NCBI RefSeq assembly: GCF_000143535.2
Contig: NC_037315.1
Location: 1,984,001 to 2,048,000 of the forward strand
DNA: 64,000 nucleotides
Direction: 5' to 3'
Source: Botrytis cinerea B05.10
Taxonomy: Eukaryota; Ascomycota; Leotiomycetes; Helotiales; Sclerotiniaceae
Part shown: positions 27,209-37,935 of the stretch, one piece after another
Position numbering within the stretch: position 1 is the stretch's first letter
Layout: each line of letters starts with the position of its first letter
Translations under genes and position numbers: made by a program
The notes under the pieces: generated by a model
What the model was told of the DNA's origin: nothing
Databases searched by the model: none
Seen by the model: the letters and a program-made list of their open reading frames with translations, nothing else

Positions 27209-28365
27209 TATCCACATCTTTATTTCCATCTCCATCTCCGTCTCCCACGCATCTGTTTATTCAAATTCCAAATCTTCCCTTCTTATACACAATCTTTATC
27301 TCTCTATCGAAAACCCAACTCTATAGAACAAATCAAATCCTAACTCTCTACTCTTCTTTCTCTCTGCATTCATCTAAAATTATGAAGTACATTCTACCAC
27401 TCAGGTAGCAGCAGTAAAGCAATACAATTTCAGATTTCGTATAGAGTATAGATTTTTTTATCTATAAATCTAACTTTACCTTTTCTCTAAGTACAAGCCT
27501 TTGGAGAACTCTATATATATGCAGACAATGACACTTTTTCTCTCTCTCTCCCTCTCATACAAAATATAACTAGAGAAAAGATATACACACTACATACTTG
27601 TAAATTTACACTCATATAATAATAATACTATTTACATCTTCCCCTATCCCATCTCTACATTACCACAAAACCTCACATTTACAATCTAAAGCGTGATACT
27701 AAATTACATATAGAAAATTAACCAGTGTAAATATCCTCTCGTTCCCTATTAACTATCAAACTTCCACTCCTGTCCACTTCACAAACTCACGCTTAGTCCC
27801 GACTGCGCCCGCAAACTACCACTAAAGACAAAAGTCTCGGAGCAATCTTTTCTTCTTTTCCCTTTTCCTTCTTTCTTTTACTAGGTAGAAAAAACATCAC
27901 CCTCTCAATATTCAAGAACCTTAAATGATATCACATAATCATAGCTTCACATTAGGGAAAGATCCAGCGCTATTTTAAAGATTCAGTATAATACAAAGAT
28001 AAACATTCTTATGATATTTTGATATAATGCACAATTGTATACACTGTTCTAGAATTTATCTCATTTTATTTCTTTCTCCTTCCTCTCATCCTCTTTTCAT
28101 TTGCGAAAAGAAGGAAATACTTCCCCCTCTCCCTCTCCGCTCTCTCCTTTCCTACTATCCAAGAACGCCAGATCCTATATATCAATATCAATATCAATAC
28201 TATAGCCAATAAAACATATCCCACCCTAAAAATTCGATCTATATGTATATATATACACACACAACAAAGCAAAATTATACAAGAGCCTCGAAATAATAAT
28301 TTTTATCTTCATATAGAATTTAAAATATTTCAAGGATGATGTAGAGGGGAAGGCAGAGAGAGTAT

Positions 28366-28602
28366 GTGTTGATACTAGGAGGACACGGAAGACGTAGCAC
28401 CCACGAATCGCGTAGGTCCTGTATATCTAATTGTATTCCGTCTAAAGAGCTAGCTATGTATTTAAAGTAGTAAGTCTTATATAGACTTACTGAAAGAGCT
28501 AGTCTCTTTCGCATTCGCTTAGGGCTTCACTACAATAGCTATATTACAGTAGCCATTGAATTGAAGACATTCACTTCGTTCACACACTATGTGTATCAAC
28601 AC
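28366..28602 (+). repeat. Dispersed repeat copy 3 with intact inverted termini
   Basis: The best-preserved copy, 237 bp. It begins GTGTTGATAC and ends GTATCAACAC, a perfect 10-bp inverted repeat. Read one base inward on each side it is TGTTGATAC...GTATCAACA, the TG...CA form of a Ty1/copia-type LTR, so a solo LTR is as likely as a MITE. Inside, AGTAAGTCT and AGACTTACT form a 9-bp stem around TATAT, flanked by AAAGAGCTAG direct repeats. I see no clear target-site duplication next to the ends, and no protein is encoded. Confidence 0.75.
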
Positions 28603-30407
28603 TAATTAGCCAACTATCTATCTTTCTACCTACCCAGTCTCAACATCCATATCCTCACAATTGTTAGGCACGTTTTTAGATATTCTATAATATTCATTTG
28701 AATACTTGCTTATTTACTAATCTATCTAAGCTTTTAGCGAACATATCAATCAACCTCCCTCCCCCCCAAAAATGACTCCTCAACTCCTTCATTCAGAACT
28801 CAAGGAATAAAACTTCTTTTTATACAGATATTATATCTATTACACTATACTCACCAAGTTCACTAAGCTCAAAAAACATATAGAACTAAGATATTATATT
28901 TAAATCTAATCTCCATCTATATCTATATCTAATTCCATATATCAATCTACTAGCTATTTCCATATCTTATATTATATCATATCAAAAATAGATATAAATA
29001 TAGATCACATTAATCTACAATAAGATACCAAATATCATACACTACTACATACCCACAATACATGTGAAATCTCTCACATACCACATACCATCCACCCAAC
29101 AACCCTATCATATACCCTTCACTCTTCATTCACCCTTCTTCACCCTCACCTCTCACCTCTCAAACCCAGCTCCATTGATAACTCCAATCCCAACTTCAAT
29201 CTCATTTATAACTCAAATCGCAATCCGAATTATAATCGCAAGTATTAGCATAACCATTACAATATCCTCTCCTCCCTAACTCCCCTTATTTTCTACTCCC
29301 TCTCTCTCTTCTTCTATTGCCCTCCTCTTCTGCTCCCCCCCTCTTCTACTCGGCAATTTTCTTTAAAAGAAATCTAGATATATATGATAACAAATAAATC
29401 TAACAACTAGTATATCCAACAATCAATATCCAACAATCAATATCCAAGTATACAAATATCTAAATGTTTGAGATTATACGCATATACATACACATAACAT
29501 AACATAACACAATACAATACAATAAAATACAACCTACTAGCTAGTACATCATATCAATTAGCACTCACTCACCAGATGAGTAGATACTTATCAGATAGAT
29601 AGATAGATTAATACATTCTCCAACCAATCAACCAACCAACCAGCCACCCAAGCAATAAATTTCCATTACTTACTTATTACTGTTACCTAGCCAAGACGTA
29701 ATCAATCAATCAGTCAGTCAGTTGGTCAGTCATCCACAAAATATCAAATATACACCCGTATTCACACTACACATCACATTACATTTCACATCACACTTCA
29801 TCTCACATCACATCACACCCCATCAATTCACAAAACCAAAAAACTCTCATCACCAAGATTCAAATATCAAATATCAAATTCAAATATCAATGTCCTCACC
29901 CTCACCTCACCTTCACGAAAATCCTCATCCTCATCCTCATTCTCACCCTCACCTTCACCTCACCAACATAAACATACCCCATACATAACCGCCCACCCCC
30001 AAAATTCATTAGTAACATAATCGAAATTCACACTAATAAAACTAGCTAGCTAGAGAAAATCAGTTAGATAGAAATCAAAAGAACTTATGGTAAACTGTAG
30101 GTAGCCAGGCAGGGAGGTAGGTATGTAGTAGACTAATTTGCTTTTCTCGAGTCATATTAAGACTCCTATCGATCCTGTGACTGAAACAGTGACAGTGAAA
30201 AAAATACTAAAAAAATCGCCGATGGATGGATGTTATGATGCTAAAAGTACAGAAGATGTTGTAGTATTTTGTATGACGAGGAAAAAAACTCGCTTTGTGA
30301 ATGAATTTTGAATTACAACATCAGTTTGTGAGTAATGAGTACTAGGGAGATAAGTAAGGACCTCAGAAAAGGATCGTGGTGATGATTTCGGTATGTTGAT
30401 GAACTAT

Positions 30408-32443
30408 CTACCAGGCGCTGACTTCGAAATTTTCCTTGGTGGGGGTTAGCAGTGTTATGAGTTATAAAGGAAGGGTGCAGAATTACCTCTGGGAAGTATG
30501 TAGTAACGACCGTACGATCTGCGAATTTCCTACCCGCGAGGGCCTTGAGAGCCTTTCCTGCTGAGTCTGGTGTGTCAAACTTCACAAAGATCTTACCAAC
30601 TCCAGTTGACTGTCTACTGCCACCAGTTGGTCTTGGGACTTTCATTTCCAGAACTTTGCCATATTTCTCGCATTCTTCCTTTACGTCTTCGCAAATTTCT
30701 AAGGGATTGATCAGTAAATATTCGAACAAATAGAAAAAAAAAAACTTACCCTCATAATCTTCATTATCAATGAGTTCTTCAGGAGTTACCATGTTGAGTA
30801 ATTGTAATACTCTGCCATTTTCGAGATCCTGTGATGTAGTACCAGCAAGCATAGACATAGCATTGACGCTCATCTCCAAACCAGATACTTGGGTATTACC
30901 AATGCTAGCTCTCTGAACTTTGAGATGCTTATCACCAAGCTCCATACCATTAAGACCCTCAACAGCAATATCTGTTGCAGCAGGATCCACGTATTCACAG
31001 AAAGCGATTCCCTAAATCATGTTAGTATCTGGCGAAAAACATTCAATAGCGTACTTACTCGTGATTCATCTGTGTTGCTATCTTTGACCAATACGAAAGC
31101 CTTCAACTCTCCAAAAGATACCAATAGCTCGGTAACTTGCTCATCATTCAAGTAGTGAGGAATATTAGTAACACTGATTTTGTTTTGAGTATCAGCTACA
31201 ACATTAGAAATCACACCTGGTTCGAATGGCGTTTCATCAGTAACTGCTGGTACAATGTAATCTTTTGGACGACGAATGGAAAGACCTCGGGTATCTGCGG
31301 AGCCATTTTCTGTTTCCATATGGTCATTGCCATCCATGGTAATTCCGTCCAATGCTAAAGCAACAGTAGCATCAGATTGTGTTTTGAATTCAAGTAAAGC
31401 AAATGAGCCATCTTTTGAAACTTGTGCTGAGATTAAAGGATCAGAACCCTCAATGACATTCAATCCATTGAGCTGAAGATTGAAGAAACTAACAATAGTC
31501 TCTTCCTTGGTATCAGCAGGAATGTTATGGACAAGGAGACGTTTCGATTGTCTGGAGTTCGAAGGTTTGAGAGCTGCATTAGTGACTTGTCCACTGGGCT
31601 GTGCCATGAAAGCTTGTAGCTTGCTTGGATCCATAGGTTGTTGTCTTGGTGCTCCTGGAAGTGGGAACATGCCCGAAAGTTTAGCTTGTTCAGCAGTAAC
31701 ATTCTCATAACCTGGTGGTTTGATATCCCATTGTGTCAATCTCCTCTTGCGCTCCAAAACTGATACAACATCCGTCAAATCTGGTGTGGGCTCTCTCTTC
31801 TTTGGTGGCGGTGTTGGACTCTTGTCTCGCTTTGCGGCTCGTTGAGCTGCGAATCCTCCATCGGCATCTCCACGGTCTCCACGATCTCCACGATCTCCAC
31901 GGTCTCTTCGATCGCCTCGATCACCACCCCGTCTACCACCTCCGCCACCACGCCTATCGTCGAATAAATCTCTGTTGTCTCTGCGCGGCGGTCTTTCGTC
32001 ATCGTCCCTTCTGGCATCTCGTCTTGCAGCTCCACGATCTCTATCCCACTCTCTCTCGCCACCACCACCTCTTCTTTCCCTGCCCGAATATCTATCCTCT
32101 CGCTCCCGCTCTCTGTATTCGCGACTCGTCGAGTAAGAATCCGCACCCCGTGAATCTAATTCTCCATCGCGGCGAGAATTTCTGGAGCCTCGATGTCCTG
32201 GAGAGCGCGAGCGTCTTCGATCTCTATCACCACCACGTCGATCATCTCGGGACTTTGTTTTCAGCATGTTAGATAAATGATAAATTGACCTTGAAATAAT
32301 TGATGAAACATTCTTACATGATAATCTCTAGACGAACCATGTCGATCTGTTGATGCTTTCTTGTCAGTAGTAGCTCCATCTTCCCTTTTAGGTTTTGTCG
32401 TTGAAGGTGCCATGCCTCTTGATGAATAAGTATCGCCGTTCAT
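30408..32443 (-). CDS. U2AF2: Splicing factor U2AF large subunit (U2AF65)
   Basis: Five exons on the minus strand (32443-32318, 32252-31059, 31011-30750, 30698-30487, 30434-30408; introns 65, 47, 51 and 52 nt) give 606 residues. The N-terminal part is Arg/Asp/Glu/Ser-rich (RRGGDRDRRRSRSP and similar), the RS-like region. RRM1 starts at about residue 279 (KRLLVHNIP), RRM2 at about 400 (NKISVTNIPHYL ... GIAFCEYVDP, split by intron 2), and the C-terminal UHM-type RRM3 covers roughly 500-600 (LQLLNMVTPEEL ... KIFVKFD ... GRKFADRTVV). In this family RRM1 and RRM2 bind the polypyrimidine tract at 3' splice sites and the UHM contacts the branch-point protein SF1, recruiting U2 snRNP in the nucleus. 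The start ATG at 32443 gives MNGDTYSSRG. Upstream in-frame residues are unlike the family. Confidence 0.95.
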
Positions 32444-32663
32444 ATTGTTAATTGCGATCCAGAATATCTTTTTTTCGGGAAAAAACAGATACGTGCGATT
32501 GTGATTGTGGTTGATTGACAAGCTCAAACCCGAGGCGGAATTTTTGTAGAAGCTGTCGCGAATCTCATTCGAATTTCGCGCTAAGATTAGAAACGTTGTT
32601 CCTGTAGAGCGCGCCAAGGTGGATTTCACCCAACCCCCATAAAATCACAATCGCTTTCTCACA
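32444..32663. promoter_or_regulatory. Bidirectional promoter U2AF2 / OGG1
   Basis: The start codons of the two divergent genes are 220 bp apart, so both promoters and both leaders must share this stretch. No TATA box stands out. Confidence 0.6.
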
Positions 32664-34047
32664 ATGGGCAATTTAAAGATTTCAGAATGGAGAAAGCTTC
32701 CAGTGAGTCTGGCAGAGCTTTGTATAGATACTACATTACGTTGTGGGCAATCGTTTCGGTGGAAGAAAGCTGTAGATGAAGATTATTGGTACGTGACTCT
32801 CTCTCTAATACTCTAGTCGAAGGAAAGGGGGTTAATCTTGAATAGGTCTTGTACATTACATGGCCGTATAATCTCTCTCAAACAAGACTCAACCCATCTT
32901 CACTATCGTACCATATTTCCCGAGGTCAAAGATTCTTTGCATCATCAACCTGTAGTAAAGAAGGAAGAGCTTGAAGATGAAAATGAAGAAGATGATAAAG
33001 ATGATACAGAATCTTTACTTCGGCATTACCTGAACCTTTCACCAAACTTGACTGAGATGTATGAACAATGGTCTTTGGCCGATCCAAATTTCAAGAAGAG
33101 AGCACCTAAGTTTACAGGAGTTCGCATTCTCAAACAAGATGCTTGGGAGGCGCTGGTGGGATTTATCTGCAGCAGCAACAACAATATTATAAGAATTTCA
33201 CAAATGGTATGATTCCGATCTCAGGATTTCAATAATCTTATTAACCATTCCGATTTAGGTCAACAATTTGTGTTTACATTATGGACCCCTAATAGGGCAT
33301 ATTGATGATCAACCATTTCATGACTTCCCACAACCTGAAGCCCTAACTGGTTCTGGGGTAGAGTCACATCTCCGCGCTCTAGGCTTTGGGTACCGAGCAA
33401 AGTACATTGCTCAAACAGCATCGATTGTAGCATCGAAGCCAAAAGACTGGCTTGAGAACCTTCGCAATCCAGAGACTTTTGACCACCCTTTTGAAGGGGA
33501 AGTTCCAGCAGGAGGACGTCCTGGTTACAGAAAAGCACATGAAGAGCTGCTCGAGCTTCAGGGTGTTGGGCCAAAAGTAGCTGACTGCGTTTGCTTGATG
33601 GGCTTGGGATGGGGAGAAGCGGTTCCTGTGGACACCCACGTTTGGCAAATTGCCCAAAGAGACTACAGATTTGGAAAAGGAAAACACAAGAGTCTCACCA
33701 AAGCTACATACGATGCGATTGGGGATCATTTCAGAGGATTATGGGGTAAAGAGGCTGGCTGGGCACACTCGGTCTTGTTCGCGGCGGATCTGAAAACATT
33801 TTCTGATAAACTTGTAAGCAAGGTTGAAGTTAAAGTTGATGAGCTTGAGGTCAAGCAGGAGAATGGGGATGTCCTAGAAAAGAAAGTAGCAGTCAAACGA
33901 GAGTATCCTTCAGAGGAGGTGGATATAAAGGAAGAGAAAGTAGTGATTAAGCGCGAAGGCGTTACAGACGAAATCGAAGTCAAGGATGAAGTAAAAGTGT
34001 TTGAGCCATCGGCAAGAAGTGTCAGAGCGAAAAGGAGGAAACTATAA
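32664..34047 (+). CDS. OGG1: 8-oxoguanine DNA glycosylase/AP lyase
   Basis: Three exons (32664-32788, 32846-33206, 33259-34047; introns 57 and 52 nt) give 424 residues. The N-terminal OGG domain (LRCGQSFRWKK, then WSCTLHGRIISL across intron 1) precedes the helix-hairpin-helix glycosylase core. The hairpin LQGVGPKVADC carries Lys268, matching the catalytic Schiff-base lysine of the family, and PVDTH carries Asp287, the catalytic aspartate. In this family the enzyme removes 8-oxoguanine opposite cytosine and nicks the abasic site in base-excision repair in nucleus and mitochondria. The protein is longer than the roughly 345-residue human form because of an acidic insert (residues about 95-113) and a 75-residue Lys/Glu-rich tail. 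The tail has five sumoylation-type motifs and ends in a basic RAKRRKL. It diverges from U2AF2 across 220 bp. Confidence 0.95.
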
Positions 34048-34390
34048 GCAGTCGGAAGCGGTAACTATAATATTGTATAATAAATGTAAACATCAAATTG
34101 GACACAGATACTTTTCGTTAAATTAAGGAGCTCCAGCTATAAAAATTCAACGCACATAAACACAGTCCAAATGTCAATTCATCGTTTCAGAAGCTCTTGG
34201 ACATTTCCAAGGACGTCTTCTAGCTCACGATGGCCTTTCATCTGATATTGTTCCGCGTGTTTGTTTGAATATCAAAGTCACTTTTTTTCCCCGAAGCTCG
34301 GATCATAAAATGACCCCTGTCTCAGCATTGAGCAGCAGCAACCTCCCCACTTCGACATCATTTCCAGAACTGGTACTGCCCGCCGACACC
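34048..34390. other. Short OGG1-LCL3 intergenic spacer
   Basis: It holds the OGG1 3' end and the LCL3 promoter. An in-frame ATG at 34310 could extend LCL3 by 27 residues. Confidence 0.5.
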
Positions 34391-35242
34391 ATGGGATGGC
34401 TGGACTTTTCCTCAAAATCCAAGAAGGAAGAAAAAGACGACACTCGGCCCTCCTTCACATGGGGCGATAATCTCAATGCCACGGACTGGCAGCATTACAC
34501 GGATCCGCGAACCGTGATCCCGACGATTTTGTTGACCACGACGATTTTGGTTTCCACGCGCCTCTATCGCTCTTACTTACGTCGCATCCCCGAAGCTGCA
34601 TATATTCGACCCGGATTCTTCAGGAAGAGGAGCTTATTCGGCACCGTCACGCGAGTGGGAGATGCGGACAATTTTCACCTTTTTCATACGCCTGGGGGGA
34701 GACTGGCGGGTTGGGGATGGATGCCCGGCCGCAAGAAGTTACCCGAGGGAAAGGATTTGAAAAACAAGACGGTAGGATTCTCACATGTTGCGTTGGGGTA
34801 TCACATTTTGCACAGCCTAACCAATTCTCAGATCCACGTTCGCATCGCCGGCGTCGACGCCCCCGAAGGCGCGCATTTTGGGAAACCCGCACAGCCGTTT
34901 TCCGCCGAGGCGTTGGCCTGGCTGCGAGAGTATATTCAGAATCGTCGCGTGCGCGCTTACATCTACAAACGCGACCAGTATGATCGGGTGGTGGCTACGG
35001 TGTGGGTGCGGCGATTTCTCGTGCGCAAGGATGTGGGAAAGGAGATGTTGAGGGCGGGCATGGCGACGGTGTATGAGGCGAAGATGGGAGCGGAGTTTGG
35101 AGACTTCGAGGCGCAGTACCGGGCGATTGAGGAAGAGGCCAAGAAGAAGAAATTGGGCATGTGGTCGGGGAAGAAAAAGGATTACGAAAGCCCGAGAGAT
35201 TATAAGACCCGCACGGCGAATGCAGCGAAGATGTTGAAATGA
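34391..35242 (+). CDS. LCL3: LCL3-type membrane-anchored thermonuclease-like protein
   Basis: Two exons (34391-34771 and 34832-35242) give 263 residues, normal for the family. I chose the ATG at 34391 because MGWLDF is the usual LCL3 opening and it sits in a strong ACCATGG context. An in-frame ATG at 34310 would add 27 residues. A membrane helix lies at about residues 41-58 ([18 protein letters not shown]), followed by the staphylococcal-nuclease fold: [21 protein letters not shown], then [14 protein letters not shown] with the acidic metal-site residues, then [13 protein letters not shown]. In yeast, LCL3 is a mitochondrial membrane protein linked to chronological lifespan; its substrate is not established. 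The 60-nt intron is in frame and stop-free, so an unspliced transcript would still encode a protein with 20 extra residues. Confidence 0.93.
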   Translation: MGWLDFSSKSKKEEKDDTRPSFTWGDNLNATDWQHYTDPRTVIPTILLTTTILVSTRLYRSYLRRIPEAAYIRPGFFRKRSLFGTVTRVGDADNFHLFHTPGGRLAGWGWMPGRKKLPEGKDLKNKTVGFSHVALGYHILHSLTNSQIHVRIAGVDAPEGAHFGKPAQPFSAEALAWLREYIQNRRVRAYIYKRDQYDRVVATVWVRRFLVRKDVGKEMLRAGMATVYEAKMGAEFGDFEAQYRAIEEEAKKKKLGMWSGKKKDYESPRDYKTRTANAAKMLK

Positions 35243-37935
35243 ATGGGGGGGAAGGAAGCATGATAGATTATTATAGATACCCTGTATGTTATTCATTCAT
35301 TGTTTATTGAGCAGTTGAAGACGCTTGAGTGAAATTTGAGTTCTGGTGTTTCAATTCGGAGAGTGATATGCTCTTATTGTTATTATCAATAGTAGAATGT
35401 TGATATAGATCTTGAGACAGGTATTATAGAATGGTATTTTTAAGGGGTTATTTAGTTAACAAATAGTCATCAAGAGAACGAATGATCAATTGACAAAACG
35501 AACGCAAACGGTGAAGTATTAATACATCCATCCATCGTACATGATATTCAATTTTGAGAGATGGTTGATTGGGGAGGGATGAGCCTGAACCATCATAATA
35601 AGTTTCTTCATGCGCAGACATACCAAGAGAAGAGCAAATAGATAGAAATGGATCACTTGCGAAGATTTCGTCCTCAGGCAAGCAAGCAAGCAAGCAAGCC
35701 AGTAATGTTTGTTATGGTGCCAGCCATCGGAGACAGTTTTATCTCTCCCGGCACGAGTATTGATGTTTGAGACGATGCTAGTTGTGTTAGGACGGTTCCT
35801 AGATTCCTCGGAGGAATAATTAGGTCAAGGGCAGAGTAACCCGAGCAAGTAAGTGAGGAATGTGTGTGTGTGTGTGTGTGTGCACTACTGCATAACATAA
35901 CATTACATAACGGGGCATAATACAATGTGCAGGTCGGCATGAGCAGATGTGCTGGTGCTAGAGAGGGACGTACTCGAGATTGTGAAGATGATCAGATATT
36001 GTGATGTGCTTATTAGTGCAGTGCGGCACAACGAAGAAGTGAACGTGTCTGTCGCTCGAATCAGTGTTGCATATCTTTGTAGGTGGTTGCTATTCATAGT
36101 TTTATACGTAGTTCTATTCATAGTCTTGTTAATATACGTCGTTCTCTCGATACTTCGATACAAAGTTCTATTCATAGTTCTATTCATAGTTCGAGCGACA
36201 ATCCACGTCCCATCTCGATCTCTCTCCTTATACGACAGGAAGAGAGAGAGACCCATCGAACGCTTTCCGGAGAACCAATCCAATCCCATCAGTCAAAAGC
36301 AAAACCCAGAGCTTATTGAAGAAGCACCTAGTAGGATTGCAATCCCGTTTGGGAAAGCAGAGAGATGGGATGTGCCTTGATGGTTTCATCATCATCCGAA
36401 AATGTAAAGTGATGAGTGCTATGCTCAGCATCCAAGCCATTGCATGCATGCATGCATTCATTCATTCATCCATCCATCCCAAGAAAAAAAAAAGGACTCT
36501 GTGCTCATCCACCCACCCACCCATCCATCTCCTCCATCTTCTCATCTTCTCATCTTCTCATCTTCCCACCATTCCCAAAATGTTCTTCTACTCCTAATTT
36601 GTACCAACCATTAGAAAAAGTCACATCTTCCAATTTCTATACTCTGTACACATACACAGTCACTCGTTTTTTCTTTCGTCAAATCAGACACACGCTCTTT
36701 TCTTATCAGCACCCTTTTTTCCTCGTGTCGTGTTGCTCATCCATCGATCGCTTTGTTGTTCGTGATTCTGCCACTGCTGGCTGCCCAAACATTGCACAAT
36801 ACCGGTACGTGTCACAATTCCTGCCCCTGTTTATGCTCTGCCCGTTTGCCCCAACATGCAGTGTTGCGGTTTGTTCACGTTCCCATATGCACATATGCAA
36901 GAGCAGAGGACAAAGATACACCGAGAGCCAGGGTCCAAGGTGAAGAGGAAAAGAAGAGGTGAAATCGGCCCCGTGTAACTAACTTCTCTCTTCTCGGTTT
37001 GAAGCACCACAGAATACCAACCACACACTCGTTTTTCCACACACACTCTTCACGTACACACTTCAGTCGATCGTAACTCTATCCATCGATTGCACTTTTC
37101 TTTTTAACGTTTTCAACCGTTCTCGTATCATCCACCCATTGCATTCAGATTCGCCCACCATTGGATCCCAATCCGCCATCAATCAGCCTGCAATTCGCAC
37201 AACCAATCTCAATCTCGCTTGGCGTCCTCTAAACAGCAATTCTGCCCCAAGACAACACTCCACCATACTTCCAGCTAGTCTCACAGACTGCGCAATTCAA
37301 TCGATCGATAATAATACCTACATATCCCACCAACTGAGCATCATCCAGACAAGAAAAAGTCTCTCCCTTACAGATTGATCTCTGAATTTTCACCCCCCCA
37401 AATTAATTTATCAACGACCAAGTCCAAGGAGGATTATCCTAACAATAACCGCCCGTTGATTAGTTTGAAATTGGTTCCTGGTTCCTGAACACCCGAGGCT
37501 CACCACTCACAAAGCTGGTACAAAAAAAAAGTTAATCCATACTTAATCTCTCTCATTAGCCCAATACGCGAATCTAGTCCCGTCCAATCAAGTCGACTTG
37601 CCTTTTCGGTCTGTGAGTGAGATTACTGTCTATCACTTTGGATTCCTTCGACTCCATTCCACCTTGAACACCAACACAACACAACTTTACACAACTCTAC
37701 ACTCGTTATACGCTTCGATAAGACGCTCCGTCGATTCTCTGATATATCCACGAGCGACGAATTTTCCATCGATTTACACACCATACTGGAGGACAATTAA
37801 ATGGCTTAAGCGTTGCGCGTCAAGTCAATGCAACTATTTACGAAAGTGGAGGAGGAGAAGCCATCGAGCTTTTAATTCTCACAAATTTTGCGACACGAAT
37901 AATTACTTTTTAATACTTTTCAGAGGGGAACAGCA
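35243..37935. other. LCL3-RAX2 intergenic region with long RAX2 leader
   Basis: No gene is recognised. The left part has an AAGC repeat (35679-35699), a GT repeat (35862-35882) and an imperfect tandem repeat of ATTCATAGTTCT type (about 36094-36192). CATCTTCT repeats lie near 36525-36575. The right part from 36898 on is described separately as a probable RAX2 leader. Confidence 0.6.
36898..37935 (+). promoter_or_regulatory. Presumed RAX2 5' leader, ATG-free then two uORFs
   Basis: No ATG occurs on the plus strand from 36898 to 37800 (903 bases). Two short upstream frames then precede the RAX2 start: ATG GCT TAA at 37801-37809, a minimal two-codon uORF, and a 15-codon uORF at 37828-37875. Such coding-strand ATG depletion suggests a long scanned leader, and the uORFs suggest translational control. 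The transcription start and any leader introns are not known. Confidence 0.5.

Larger units (their letters stand above)
16446..30407. other. 14-kb microsatellite-rich gene desert
   Basis: No convincing gene was found between the zinc-finger factor and U2AF. The open frames are mostly products of simple repeats (SHPIP, IWIWIW, YLFI and similar strings). The part up to about 25 kb is dense in tandem repeats of 2-9 bp units. From about 26.3 to 30.3 kb the sequence is strongly AT-rich and carries two copies of the dispersed repeat also seen at 2.0 kb. The 3' UTR of the zinc-finger gene must lie at the left edge. Confidence 0.6.

Noticed and set aside
34265..34390. Longer LCL3 N-terminus
   Set aside because: The 34265 start is not an ATG. 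The 34310 ATG is possible, but MGWLDF at 34391 matches the family start and has the better context.
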